From Thauera sp. 2A1 (lineage in GTDB: Bacteria; Pseudomonadota; Gammaproteobacteria; Burkholderiales; Rhodocyclaceae): a stretch of DNA of 64,000 nucleotides. The position numbers and the translations under genes were made by a program. This document shows, piece after piece, positions 46,388 through 55,272 of this stretch (position 1 is its first letter; each line of letters begins with the position of its first letter). The stretch lies in the NCBI RefSeq assembly GCF_009469595.2, contig NZ_SSXV01000009.1, forward strand, positions 1-64,000, read 5' to 3'. The notes beneath the pieces were generated by a model. It did not search any database. It was not told the DNA's origin and worked only from the letters and a program-made list of their open reading frames with translations.

Positions 46388-49180
46388 TCAATCCACCGCC
46401 CGCTGCAACACCCCGATCGGCGGTGCCCAGTCGTTGCCCGGCTGCTTCTTGCGCGTGACCAGGGTGAGCTGGGCGGGGGCGAAGACGTTGGCGTTGTGGG
46501 TGACCGGGGTGGTGATGAGGTATTGCGCGCGGGTGGCGCGCAGGAATGTGCCGACGCGGTCGATGTTGGCGACGTCCAGGTGTGCGAAGGGTTCGTCGAT
46601 GAAGACGAAGCCGCCGGGGCGGGCGTCGTCCATCAGCAGGCCGATGAGCAGGATCAGCGACTTCATGACCTGCTGGCCGCCCGAGGCTTCGCCGTCGTTG
46701 AGGCCGACCGCGCCCTTGCGGTCGAAGTCGAAGCGCACTTCCAGGCCGGCCTGGGCGAGCGAGACGTCGTCGTTTTCCAGGTGCGGGGTGGGGCAGTCGA
46801 CGCTGACGTTGGCGAGTTCGCCGAGCGCCTTCAGGTTCTTCGCATACTGGCGCACGGTGGCGCGGAGCTTGGCAATGTAGGCGGCGCGCGCGGCTTCGGT
46901 GTGGTTGCGGGCGGTGGTGCAGTAGCTCTGGCGGTCGCGGTAGTCGCGCTCGCGCAGCGCGACGTCGGCGGCAAGGCGGTCGCGCACCGCGAGTACCGCC
47001 GGGTCGGTGATCCAGTCGCCTTCGTCGATGTGGCGGCGCAGGCGTTCGGCCTGCAGCCGGGCGCCGCGCGCGTCGCCGTACCTTTCCGCGAGCAGGGCGA
47101 GGTCAGCCGCATCCAGCCAGTGCGCCGGCATGCCGCGCTGGCGGCGGCGCAGGCTCAGGATGCGTTCGGCCTGGGCGCGGCGGCGCGGGCCGTGCTCGCG
47201 TGCGATGTCGGCCAGGCGCAGGTCGATCGTCTTCTGCTCGCGCACGCGGCGGTCGACCTCGATCTGGATGCCGCTCAGCTTCTCGCCCAGTGTGTCCAAC
47301 GCGCCGCGCGTGTCGGCGCGGTCGGCGATGGCCTCGGTGAGTGCCTTGCGCGCCTGCGGTAGTTCGGCCTCGGCGGTGGCGTAGCGTTCGGCCTTGGCCG
47401 CCAGCAACTGCGCCGACTGCAGGCCGAGCATGCGCTGGCGCAGCGTGGCGAGGCGGGCGGCGGTTTCGTCCAGTTTGGGGCGCAGCGCCTGCAACTGCTT
47501 GTCGAGGCCGGTGATCTCGTCCTGCAGCGCGGCGATGCGCGACTGGCGGGCGAGTTCGCCGAAGTGGAATTCCTGCGGCCGGCCCAGGTGGCGCGCGCCG
47601 CGGCGCTCGCGGTGGTAGCCGTCGCGGGTGATCCATTCCTGCTCGCGTGGCAGGTCGCGCGCCGCTGCGGCGTCCTCGACGCGGCGGATGCGGTTGAGCA
47701 GATCGGCGAGCCAGCGCGGCACCGGCGCCGAGAACTGCACCACTTCGGCCAGGCTCATCGGCCGCGGCGGCGGCGCGGGTTCGCGCTCGGCGACGATGAA
47801 GTGGCGGAAGCGTTCGCGCTCGCCCAGCGCCCAGGCGGCGTGGCGGTCGCCTTCGCGCTCGAGCAGGATCAGGTGGCGGTAGGGCCGCAGGATCGCTTCC
47901 AGCGCCGCCTGCCAGGCCGGGTCGGTGACTTCGACGACTTCGGCCAGGCTGGCGTGGGCGATGCCCTCCGCGCTCAAGCGCACGCGGAAGCGCGCGACTT
48001 CCGAATCGCCCGGCGGGCCGCTGCGATTGCGCTCGTTGCGCAGGGTCTCGCTGCGCTCCTCGAAGGCGGCGACGAGCTCGCGCTCCCTGCTGCGCAGGCG
48101 GGCGAGGGCGGCATCGGCCTCGGCATGCTGCTGTTCCAGCGCGACGGCGTCGGCGCCGTGCTCGGCGGCGAGCTGGGTGCGCAGCGCGTCGCGCTCGGCC
48201 AGCAGCTTCTCCAGATCGCGCACGCGGTCGTGCGCGGCGAGGTGGCGCTGTTCGGCGTCGCCGTCGTGCTGCTTCAGGCGCTTGCGTTCGGTGGCGGCGG
48301 CGTCCTGCTCCGCCTTGACCTTGTCCAGCCGGGCGCGGGCTTCGCGCTGCTCCGCGAGCTTGTCGTTGCGCTCGCGATCGGCGCGGTGCAGGGCCTCGCG
48401 CTCGGCGGCGATCTCGCGCGCCAGCTCGGCGACTTCCAGCCGCGGCACGATCTCCGCCTGCAGCGCGTGCGCCTCGTCGGCGAGCTGCTTCCACTCCAGG
48501 TAACGGTTGGCCTCGGCCTTCTTTTCCTCGGCCTGGGTCTTCAGGCGGTCGAGGTCGATGCCGAGTTCGCCGAGTTCGCGCTCCGCGTTCTTCTGCTCCT
48601 CGCGCGCGGCCTGGTAGTTGTCCAGCACTTCCTTGTCGCCGAAGACATCGAACACCAGCTCCAGCAGCGCCTTGGGCGAGTATTCGCACAGCTTGTCGGT
48701 GTCGCCCTGTTCCAGCGCCAGCACCTTCGTGATGGCCGGCGTCAGCCCGCCCCAGGCGAGCCGGTGCTGGTAGTCGCGCAGGCCGATCCAGTCGCTGGTG
48801 GCTTCCAGCGTCTCGATGTCCTGGTTGCCGTCGACGATGGTGTAGTCGCGGAGCCAGTCGCCGCCGGCCTTGCGGATGCGGCAGGCGAGGGTGACTTCGT
48901 CCGACAGGCAGGGGAAGAACGGCCGCCGCCCGGTGCTGCCCGGCAGGTTGGCGACGATGGCGCGGATCCACGCAAAGCTGCGGTCGGCGCGGCGCACGTA
49001 GCGGCGGAAGTCGCGCTTGCCCGAGCAGCGCAGCGCGAAGAGCGTGCGCAGCGCGTCCAGCAGCGTGGTCTTGCCCGAGCCGTTGGGGCCGACGATGGTG
49101 ATGATCTGGGCGTCGAGCGGCAGCGAGAAGCGGCGCCAGAAGTCCCAATGGACGAGTTCTAGGGTCTTGATGTGGAACAT
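46388..49180 (-). CDS. mksB: SMC-like condensin ATPase MksB (JetC-type)
   Basis: The 930-residue protein has an SMC/MukB-like layout: Walker A GPNGSGKTT (31-39), long charged coiled-coil regions (about 180-450 and 560-760), then C-terminal signature EASGGQQVMKSL and Walker B FVFIDEPFAHLD (about 858-869). MksB acts with MksE and MksF as a loop-extruding condensin; in Wadjet the equivalent is JetC. The ATG at 49180 is chosen because it begins the head (MFHIKTLELVHWDFW); 30 upstream codons are rejected. mksE and mksF lie on the same strand 1.5 kb away, beyond two genes of opposite direction, and no JetD gene is present. It is shorter than most MukB proteins. Confidence 0.85.
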   Translation of the reverse strand: MFHIKTLELVHWDFWRRFSLPLDAQIITIVGPNGSGKTTLLDALRTLFALRCSGKRDFRRYVRRADRSFAWIRAIVANLPGSTGRRPFFPCLSDEVTLACRIRKAGGDWLRDYTIVDGNQDIETLEATSDWIGLRDYQHRLAWGGLTPAITKVLALEQGDTDKLCEYSPKALLELVFDVFGDKEVLDNYQAAREEQKNAERELGELGIDLDRLKTQAEEKKAEANRYLEWKQLADEAHALQAEIVPRLEVAELAREIAAEREALHRADRERNDKLAEQREARARLDKVKAEQDAAATERKRLKQHDGDAEQRHLAAHDRVRDLEKLLAERDALRTQLAAEHGADAVALEQQHAEADAALARLRSRERELVAAFEERSETLRNERNRSGPPGDSEVARFRVRLSAEGIAHASLAEVVEVTDPAWQAALEAILRPYRHLILLEREGDRHAAWALGERERFRHFIVAEREPAPPPRPMSLAEVVQFSAPVPRWLADLLNRIRRVEDAAAARDLPREQEWITRDGYHRERRGARHLGRPQEFHFGELARQSRIAALQDEITGLDKQLQALRPKLDETAARLATLRQRMLGLQSAQLLAAKAERYATAEAELPQARKALTEAIADRADTRGALDTLGEKLSGIQIEVDRRVREQKTIDLRLADIAREHGPRRRAQAERILSLRRRQRGMPAHWLDAADLALLAERYGDARGARLQAERLRRHIDEGDWITDPAVLAVRDRLAADVALRERDYRDRQSYCTTARNHTEAARAAYIAKLRATVRQYAKNLKALGELANVSVDCPTPHLENDDVSLAQAGLEVRFDFDRKGAVGLNDGEASGGQQVMKSLILLIGLLMDDARPGGFVFIDEPFAHLDVANIDRVGTFLRATRAQYLITTPVTHNANVFAPAQLTLVTRKKQPGNDWAPPIGVLQRAVD

Positions 49181-49354
49181 CGGCAGCTCGGGTGGTGCCG
49201 CCCGCGGGCGATGCGGGCAGCGGGCAACATGCGAGGCGCGAAGTGTACCGATGGCCCCGGGCGCCGGCAAACCGGTGTGAAATGAGCTGCATCAATGCGC
49301 TGTGGCGCGGGCGCCGGAACAATGCGTCGGTCGAAAAACCTCACGAGGCAGCCC

Positions 49355-49984
49355 ATGCAGTTTCCCGATTTCTTCCGTCTCGTGCCGCGCCTCCGCGTGC
49401 GCGATCCGCTGGCCGAATTCCTCGGTGCCGCCGAAGGCGGGGTGCTGGAGTATGGCTACGAGGACGCGGTGCGGCTGGCCGGGCATTCCTGCCCGACGGT
49501 GGCCTCGGCCTTCGTGATGGCCTGCCGCGCGATGGCGCTGCTGTATCCGGGCGAGATGCCCGAGCGCGGCGGGGTGCGCGTCGATTTCGCCGAACCGCTG
49601 GAGCATGGCGTCACCGGCGTCATCGCCAGCGTGCTGACGCTGGTCACCGGCGCGGCGCAGCAGGGCGGCTTCAAGGGCATCGGCGGGCATTTCGTGCGCC
49701 GCGACCTTCAGGCCTTCCATTCCCATCTTCCGCTGACGCTGCGCGTGACGCGCCTGGACTCCGGCGCGGCGATCGACGCCGCGGCTGATCTGTCGCGCGT
49801 GCCGGCTGCGCAGGAAATGTCCGGGCTGCTGCAGGGCTGCATCCGCGGCGAGGCGGATGACGTGCAGCGCCGGCAGTTCGCTACCCTGTGGCAGCAGCGC
49901 GTGCAGCGCATCCTGCTCGAACACTGGGACGACGACACGGTGTTCCACTTCCGCGTCCCCGCAACCGATACGGCGAACCCCTGA
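49355..49984 (+). CDS. FmdE-like domain protein
   Basis: The 209-residue protein contains a GHSCPTVASAFVMACRAMAL segment (about residues 40-60) that resembles the GHxCPG motif of FmdE-type proteins, then ERGGVRVDFAEPLEHGVTG, GAAQQGGFKGIGGHF and a helical C-terminal part. FmdE domains bind metal through the His/Cys of this motif and occur in varied metabolic enzymes; archaeal FmdE is tied to formylmethanofuran dehydrogenase. Its role here is unknown. A CGAGG ribosome site precedes the ATG at 49355. It ends 2 bases before the amidotransferase gene, so the pair forms one operon lying inside the mks locus on the other strand. Confidence 0.55.
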   Translation: MQFPDFFRLVPRLRVRDPLAEFLGAAEGGVLEYGYEDAVRLAGHSCPTVASAFVMACRAMALLYPGEMPERGGVRVDFAEPLEHGVTGVIASVLTLVTGAAQQGGFKGIGGHFVRRDLQAFHSHLPLTLRVTRLDSGAAIDAAADLSRVPAAQEMSGLLQGCIRGEADDVQRRQFATLWQQRVQRILLEHWDDDTVFHFRVPATDTANP

Positions 49985-49986
49985 CC

Positions 49987-50685
49987 ATGCACGCACACAT
50001 CCTGCAGCACGTCGCATTCGAAGGCACTGGCAGCATCGGCGCCTGGCTGGAGATGGCCGGCTACGACCTGGGCTACACCCGCTTCCACGAGGGCGAGGCG
50101 CTGCCCGACCCGGCCACCGTCGACCTGCTGGTGGTCATGGGCGGCCCGATGAGCGTCAACGACGAGGCCGGCTTCCCCTGGCTGGTGGACGAGAAGCGTT
50201 TCATCGCCGACATGATTCGCAGCGGCCGGCCGGTGCTGGGCGTGTGCCTCGGGGCGCAGCTCATTGCCAGCGCGCTGGGTGCGCGCGTTTACCCCAATCG
50301 CGAGCGCGAGATCGGCTGGTTTGCGGTCGAAGGCGTGGCGCACGAGGACGCGTCGCTGTTCCGCTTCCCGCCGTCGGTCGAGGTCTTTCACTGGCATGGG
50401 GAGACGTTCGATCTGCCGCCGGGCGCGGTGCGCCTGGCGCGCAGCGCGGCTTGCGACAACCAGGCTTTCCAGCTCGGCAAGGCGGTGATCGGCCTGCAGT
50501 TCCACCTAGAGACCACGCCGGGCTCGGCGCAGCAGATCGTCGACCACTGCCGCGCCGAACTGCAGCCGGCGCCTCACGTCCAGTCCGAGGCCGAGATCCT
50601 CGCCGCGCCGATCGACAAGTACCTGGCGATCAACGACCTGATGGGTGAGGTGTTGGCCTTCCTGCGCGCTGCCGGCGGGCGCTGA
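49987..50685 (+). CDS. Class I glutamine amidotransferase (GMP-synthase-like)
   Basis: The 232-residue protein is a stand-alone class I GATase. The triad can be seen: C87 in GVCLGAQ, H173 and E175 in LQFHLETT. A GGPMSVND oxyanion region near 52 and FHWHGETFDLP fit the GMP-synthase-like group, which includes proteins acting on gamma-glutamyl compounds. It has no synthetase domain, so the acceptor is unknown. It is paired with the FmdE-like gene (2-base gap) and ends 20 bases from the stop of the convergent mksE. Confidence 0.88.
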   Translation: MHAHILQHVAFEGTGSIGAWLEMAGYDLGYTRFHEGEALPDPATVDLLVVMGGPMSVNDEAGFPWLVDEKRFIADMIRSGRPVLGVCLGAQLIASALGARVYPNREREIGWFAVEGVAHEDASLFRFPPSVEVFHWHGETFDLPPGAVRLARSAACDNQAFQLGKAVIGLQFHLETTPGSAQQIVDHCRAELQPAPHVQSEAEILAAPIDKYLAINDLMGEVLAFLRAAGGR

Positions 50686-50705
50686 ATCGGACGGAGGCGT
50701 CCGCG

Positions 50706-51407
50706 TCAGGCGTTCCCTTCGTCCCCTTCGTTCTCTTCGTCCGCGGCCGCGTCTGCCGCATTTGCCTGCGGCAGCGTGTGGCCGGCGGCGGCGAGCACCT
50801 CGCCCAGCGTGCCGTGGATGATGCGGTCGGCCATCACGCGGTAGTCGAGCGCCACGTCGAGCAGCGGCCCTTCGCCGATCACGCCGTTGCGGCGTTCGAT
50901 GAAGCCCAGGCGCGAGAGCTTGCCCAGCGCGATGCCCATCTTCGTCTTGCCGCCCAGGCGCGGGCCGAAATCGGCCAGCAGCGAGGCCTCGGACAGACTG
51001 CCCGATACGCTGTCGCCGTGCGCCACCGGCTTGTCGCCGCCGAACATGTCCGCCTGGCCGTCGTCGACGACTTCGCGGCGGGTGACCTGGCGCTCGCGCT
51101 TGGGCAGCACGATCAGCGACCAGATCACCACCAGCAGCGCGATCTCGTCGCGCCCCAGGCCGAGGTTGCTGGCGGCGTATTCGCGGCCGGCGCCGAACAC
51201 CGGCTCGGCCATGTCGGGCTGCAGCGCGACGCCGACATGGGCGGCGTAGGGGTTGTCCAGCAACTGCATGCCGACTTCGGCGAGGCGTCGGTCCAGCTCC
51301 AGGCGGAAGCTCTCGTCGACCAGGGCGCGGCGCACCAGGCGGTCGTTGCGCGGCAGCCAGCGCTGGGCGAGCAGGCGGGCGGTGAGGGTCCTGATGTCGT
51401 GATCCAT
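50706..51407 (-). CDS. mksE: Condensin subunit MksE (JetB/DUF4194-type)
   Basis: The 233-residue protein matches MksE/JetB (DUF4194): an N-terminal helical part (LTARLLAQRWLPRNDRLVRRALVDE), LGLGRDEIALLVVIWSLIVLPKRER in the centre, and a winged-helix C-terminal half (LSRLGFIERRNGVIGEG). It ends in an acidic tail. MksE binds the MksF kleisin and bridges to MksB. It starts 10 bases after the end of mksF and is clearly co-transcribed with it. The ATG at 51407 is chosen by this spacing and the helical start. Confidence 0.82.
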   Translation of the reverse strand: MDHDIRTLTARLLAQRWLPRNDRLVRRALVDESFRLELDRRLAEVGMQLLDNPYAAHVGVALQPDMAEPVFGAGREYAASNLGLGRDEIALLVVIWSLIVLPKRERQVTRREVVDDGQADMFGGDKPVAHGDSVSGSLSEASLLADFGPRLGGKTKMGIALGKLSRLGFIERRNGVIGEGPLLDVALDYRVMADRIIHGTLGEVLAAAGHTLPQANAADAAADEENEGDEGNA

Positions 51408-51417
51408 GGGGCGGTGC

Positions 51418-52764
51418 TCAGGCAGGGAGGGGGGCGTCCGGGGTGCGCGGGTCTCGGGCCGAAACTCGGCGCGAGACGTCGCCGGCATTGATCGCGGCGA
51501 TCTCGTCCTCGCCCACCGGCACGAGCGTGTCGTCGAAGCGCACGTCCAGCGGCAGGTGCATGAACTCGGCGATGGGGCCGCTGGCCGGGCTGGCGTCCGC
51601 GCCATCGGCGAGCAGGGCGAGCAGCGACAGGCGGTAGCTGGCGAGTGCGAAACCGCCGCCGGCGACGACCCGGTGCAGCGGCTGCGCGTCCGGCAGCGTC
51701 TCGAGCCGCCGCGTGAAATGCTGCAGCAGGGCGAGGTCCTCGGCCTCGGGCGCGAGGCTGAGCGGCGCGGTGTCCGCGGGCGGCAAGGGCGCGTCGACGC
51801 CGGCGCGCAGGCGCTCGTCGCCCAGCGCCGACTCGGCGCGGTCGAGCAGTTCGTGGCCGCCCGCGAGCAGCGGCAGGTCCGGCACCAGGGCCAGCGCGTC
51901 GGCGGCCAGCGCGGCGACCGCGCCCGCGTCGAGCTGGCGCAGCCAGGCGGCGACGTCCGACGACGAAATGCCCGATCCGCCGAGCGTGACCCGCTGCGCC
52001 TCGATCTTGTTCAGCGCGCGCTGGAAGGCGGCATCCACCCGCGCCAGCCGCGACTGCGCCAGGCCGATGCGCTGCGCGATGCGGGCGATGTCGAAGTCCA
52101 CCTCGGGGTCGGCCAGCAGCGTGTTGAGCAGCTCGGTGCCGCGCTGCAGCCAGCGGCCGTTGGCCGACAGCCGGCGGCGGGCGTCGAGGATGCGGAATTC
52201 CGAGCCCGAGGCGATCGCCTCTTCGAAGTGCCAGGTGAGGTCGTTGAGCTTGGACAGCAGGTGGCCGAGCGACTCGGCGTTGACCCCGCCTACGGCCTGC
52301 AGGCCGGCGAGCTGGGCGGTGAGGAAGCCGAGCTCCGCATCTTCCTCCTCGCCGAAGCGCAGCAGCATCGCGATCGCGGCCACCGCGTTGCGGCCCATGT
52401 CCGACAGGTGGTACAGGCCGTCCTCGCCGATGCCGAGCAGCGTGTTGTCGCGCAGGCGCTTGAGCACGGTCTCGAGCTTGACCGCATCCAGATAGACGAA
52501 GCGGGCGCGCAGCGCTTCCGGCGACCAGCGCGGCGCCTCGGCTTCGCGACCGATCTCGCGCAGCACCAGCAGGCGCATCAGCACTTCGGCCTCCGTGCCG
52601 CGGAACAGCGTGATGAAGGCGTCGAGCAGCGGGCGCGCGGCATCCAGCGCGGCCAGCTCGGGCACTTCGTCCGCGTCGACGCCGGCGGCGAGGAAGTCGT
52701 GGTAGGGGGCGGGTTCGTCGTTCAAGGACACGCTGCTCGGGGAGCTGCAAGTGCGCGCGGGCAT
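51418..52764 (-). CDS. mksF: Condensin kleisin subunit MksF (JetA-type)
   Basis: The protein (about 448 residues) has the MksF/JetA layout: an N-terminal winged-helix part (ALRARFVYLDAVKLETVLKRLRD), a central helical region (LNDLTWHFEEAIASGSEFRILDARRRL) and a C-terminal winged-helix. Kleisins of this type close the MksB ring. The start is uncertain: ATG at 52764 is listed; GTG at 52731 (starting VSLNDEPAPYHDFLAAG) is equally plausible and closer to homologues. It is the first gene of the mksF-mksE unit. The plus-strand gene at 52949 is divergent. Confidence 0.8.
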   Translation of the reverse strand: MPARTCSSPSSVSLNDEPAPYHDFLAAGVDADEVPELAALDAARPLLDAFITLFRGTEAEVLMRLLVLREIGREAEAPRWSPEALRARFVYLDAVKLETVLKRLRDNTLLGIGEDGLYHLSDMGRNAVAAIAMLLRFGEEEDAELGFLTAQLAGLQAVGGVNAESLGHLLSKLNDLTWHFEEAIASGSEFRILDARRRLSANGRWLQRGTELLNTLLADPEVDFDIARIAQRIGLAQSRLARVDAAFQRALNKIEAQRVTLGGSGISSSDVAAWLRQLDAGAVAALAADALALVPDLPLLAGGHELLDRAESALGDERLRAGVDAPLPPADTAPLSLAPEAEDLALLQHFTRRLETLPDAQPLHRVVAGGGFALASYRLSLLALLADGADASPASGPIAEFMHLPLDVRFDDTLVPVGEDEIAAINAGDVSRRVSARDPRTPDAPLPA

Positions 52765-52948
52765 GCCGGAAAGCACGCCCACGCGCACACGGCGCAAAGC
52801 GCGGGATTATAGCCGTGCGGCTTACCGATCCTTACATCTTGCCGCCTGCGCGCCGTTCGCCGCAGAGGGAGAATTTTCATGGATTTCAGGCCGGTTGCGC
52901 CCGGTTGAGCGGGTTGCCGGCGATCTCTCGGATGCAGGAGGAAACACC

Positions 52949-53377
52949 ATGAAAACTCCCCTGAATCGCCTTGCCCGCCTTGCGGGCCTGGCCTGCGTCG
53001 CGGCGGTGACGTCGTCCTTCGTGCTGCCCGCCCATGCCGACCGGGGTGATTTCCGCGGCCGGGCGGTCGCGCGCCATTTCGACCATCAGCAATGGCGCGG
53101 CGGGCAGTGGGTGCACGGCCACCATGAAGGCCACCTTGGCTGGTGGTGGGTGGTGGCGGGAACGTGGTTCCTTTACCCGCGCCCGGTCTATCCGTATCCG
53201 CCGGTGGTGGTGCAGCCGCCCGAGCCCGAGCCGGTGATCGTGCAGCCTGCGCCTCAGGCCGCGCCGCCCGTGTGGTACTTCTGCCCCGAGTCCGACGCCT
53301 ATTACCCCTATGTGCAGCGCTGCCCCAGAGGCTGGCGCACCGTGCCGGCCGTGCCGCCGGGATTGCGTGAAGACTGA
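52949..53377 (+). CDS. Small exported proline-rich protein
   Basis: The 142-residue protein has a signal peptide (MKTPLNRLARLAGLACVAAV, cleaved near HADR at 31), then a His/Trp-rich part (HHEGHLGWWWVVAGTWFLYP), a proline-rich PEPEPVIVQPAPQAAP segment, and a C-terminal cysteine pair (YFCPESDAYYPYVQRCPRGW). The C-terminal motif is common in small envelope proteins of betaproteobacteria; the function is unknown. A strong CAGGAGGAAAC ribosome site precedes the ATG. It is followed 24 bases later by a lipoprotein gene, so the two probably form an operon. Confidence 0.75.
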   Translation: MKTPLNRLARLAGLACVAAVTSSFVLPAHADRGDFRGRAVARHFDHQQWRGGQWVHGHHEGHLGWWWVVAGTWFLYPRPVYPYPPVVVQPPEPEPVIVQPAPQAAPPVWYFCPESDAYYPYVQRCPRGWRTVPAVPPGLRED

Positions 53378-53401
53378 GCGCGGCTGTCGAGTGGGAGAAC
53401 G

Positions 53402-53911
53402 ATGATGAAACGCCTCTACATGGTTTTGCCGCTGGCCTTGCTGACCGGCTGCGTTGCCGTGCCGACCGGGCCGCGCGTTGCCGTGATGCCGGCGCCGGGC
53501 AAGCCCTTCGACCTCTTCGTGCAGGAGGAGCGTGAGTGCCGCTTCTACGCCGAGCAGTCCATCGGCCTGACGCGCAACGACGTGTCGGCTCAGAACGTGG
53601 TGGGCAGCGCGGCCGTGGGTACCGCGGTGGGTGCGGCGGCCGGTGCGCTCGTCGGTGGCAATCGCGGCGCCGCGACCGGCGCGGGGGTCGGACTGCTGGC
53701 CGGAACGGCGAGCGGCTCGTCGCAGGCGGCCTATGCCGGCGCCGACGCCCAGCGACGCTACGACATCGCCTACCAGCAGTGCATGTACGCCAAGGGCAAC
53801 CAGATCCCGGGCTATTCGCGCGCCTACCGCTATCGCCAGTGGGCGCCGTCCGATGCGCCCTACGATCCCTCCGATTACTACTATCCGCCTCCGCCCCCGC
53901 CGCGACGCTGA
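53402..53911 (+). CDS. Lipoprotein with glycine-zipper motif
   Basis: The 169-residue protein starts with a lipoprotein signal and lipobox (LLTGC, C17). It carries a glycine-zipper-like hydrophobic segment (VGSAAVGTAVGAAAGALVGG and GAATGAGVGLLAGTASG, about 67-105) and a Tyr/Pro-rich tail. Such proteins are outer-membrane or periplasmic envelope proteins of unknown function. The gene shares the preceding small gene's operon and is followed by a bidirectional hairpin terminator. Confidence 0.82.
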   Translation: MMKRLYMVLPLALLTGCVAVPTGPRVAVMPAPGKPFDLFVQEERECRFYAEQSIGLTRNDVSAQNVVGSAAVGTAVGAAAGALVGGNRGAATGAGVGLLAGTASGSSQAAYAGADAQRRYDIAYQQCMYAKGNQIPGYSRAYRYRQWAPSDAPYDPSDYYYPPPPPPRR

Positions 53912-53925
53912 GGCCGTAAACGACG

Positions 53926-53950
53926 AACGCCGCCCGAGCGGGCGGCGTTT
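53926..53950. terminator. Bidirectional hairpin terminator
   Basis: AACGCCGCCC (53926-53935) pairs perfectly with GGGCGGCGTT (53940-53949) across GAGC. T-tracts are short on both sides (GTTTCC and GTTCG), so strength is uncertain. It lies between the convergent lipoprotein gene and prfB. Confidence 0.75.
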
Positions 53951-53994
53951 CCATGGGCGGCGACAGCGGCGGGCAGGGCGCCCGCCTGCCGGAA

Positions 53995-55099
53995 TCAGAC
54001 CCCCTGCTTGAGGCTGGCAGCGATGAAGTCGTCGAGGTCGCCGTCGAGCACCGCCTGGGTGTTGCCCACCTCGTGGTTGGTGCGCAGGTCCTTGATGCGC
54101 GACTGGTCCAGCACGTAGCTGCGGATCTGGTGGCCCCAGCCGATGTCGCTCTTGCTGTCTTCCAGCTTCTGCTGCTCGGCCTGGCGCTTGCGCAGTTCCA
54201 GCTCATACAGGCGTGCCTTCAGCATCGACATGGCCTCGGCCTTGTTCTTGTGCTGCGAGCGGTCGTTCTGGCACTGCACCACGGTGTTGGTCGGCACGTG
54301 GGTGATGCGCACCGCCGAGTCCGTCTTGTTGATGTGCTGGCCGCCGGCGCCCGAGGCGCGGTAGGTGTCGATGCGCAGGTCGGCCGGGTTGATCTCCACT
54401 TCGATGGATTCGTCGACCTCCGGGAACACGAACACCGAGGTGAAGCTGGTGTGGCGGCGCGCGTTGGAGTCGAACGGGCTCTTGCGCACCAGGCGGTGGA
54501 TGCCCGTCTCGGTGCGCAGGAAGCCGTAGGCGTATTCGCCGCTGATCTTGATCGTGCAGTTCTTGAGGCCGGCCACTTCGCCTTCGGTTTCTTCCAGCAC
54601 CTCGACGCCGAAACCCTTCTTCTCGCAGTAGCGCAGGTACATGCGCTCGAGCATGCCGGCCCAGTCCTGCGCCTCGGTGCCGCCGGCGCCGGCCTGGATC
54701 TCGATGAAGCAGTTGTTCGGGTCCATCGGGTTGCTGAACATGCGGCGGAACTCGAGCTTCTCGACTTCCGCCTGCAGGCCGCCGAGGTCCGCCTCGACCG
54801 CCTCGAAGGTGTCGTCGTCGCTCTCGGCCTCGGCCAGGTCGTAGAGATCCTGCAGGTCGCGCGCCTGGGCGTCGATCTTCTGCAGCGTGACCACCACGTC
54901 CTCGAGTTGGCGCTTCTCCTTGCCCAGCTCCTGCGCGCGCTCGGCGTTGTTCCACACGGCCGGATCTTCCAGCGCGCGATTGACCTCTTCGAGCTTCGAT
55001 GCTTTCACATCGTAGTCAAAGATACCTCCGTAGTTCGCGGCCCCGGGCGCTGAGGTCGGCGAGTTTTTCGGCGATGGCATTAAGGCGTTCGGCGTCCAT
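53995..55099 (-). CDS. prfB: Peptide chain release factor 2, with programmed +1 frameshift
   Basis: RF2 terminates translation at UGA and UAA. The first frame (55099-55016) encodes 27 residues ([20 protein letters not shown] and seven more) and ends at an in-frame TGA. Reading then shifts +1 at CTT-TGA-C into the long frame (340 residues, starting [12 protein letters not shown]), giving about 367 residues, normal for RF2. The GGQ motif is in [15 protein letters not shown] and the recognition motif S-P-F in [12 protein letters not shown]. Frameshifting makes RF2 self-regulating. recJ, its usual neighbour, is about 8 kb away on the same strand. Confidence 0.96.
55015..55030 (-). promoter_or_regulatory. 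prfB programmed frameshift site
   Basis: On the minus strand the sequence is CGGAGG-TAT-CTTTGAC: a Shine-Dalgarno-like GGAGG three bases before CTT, followed by TGA-C. This matches the conserved prfB frameshift cassette. Confidence 0.93.
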
Positions 55100-55132
55100 G
55101 GAACTGCTCCGGCTGAATCTGGGAAACCGTGA

Positions 55133-55138
55133 ATTATA
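55133..55138 (-). promoter_or_regulatory. Possible -10 element of prfB
   Basis: TATAAT is perfect on the minus strand, 34 bases before the prfB ATG. No good -35 hexamer was found at 16-18 bases. It may be a weak or activator-dependent promoter. Confidence 0.4.
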
Positions 55139-55272
55139 CTGGCACCGGGCAGTCCGGCGGCTAATTGCCGCGCTTCTGCGTCCTCAGGGGCGCGTGTCGA
55201 TGGCGGAGCTTGTCCAGTGGGCGAGTCCGGGGCAGCCCGTCTGCGTGAAGATCGATGCGGGGAGCGGAAGAT

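Noticed and set aside
46388-52764. A complete Wadjet (JetABCD) defence system
   Set aside because: The JetA, JetB and JetC counterparts are present, but no JetD (DUF2220/DUF3322 nuclease) gene was found anywhere in the window, so MksBEF is the better name.
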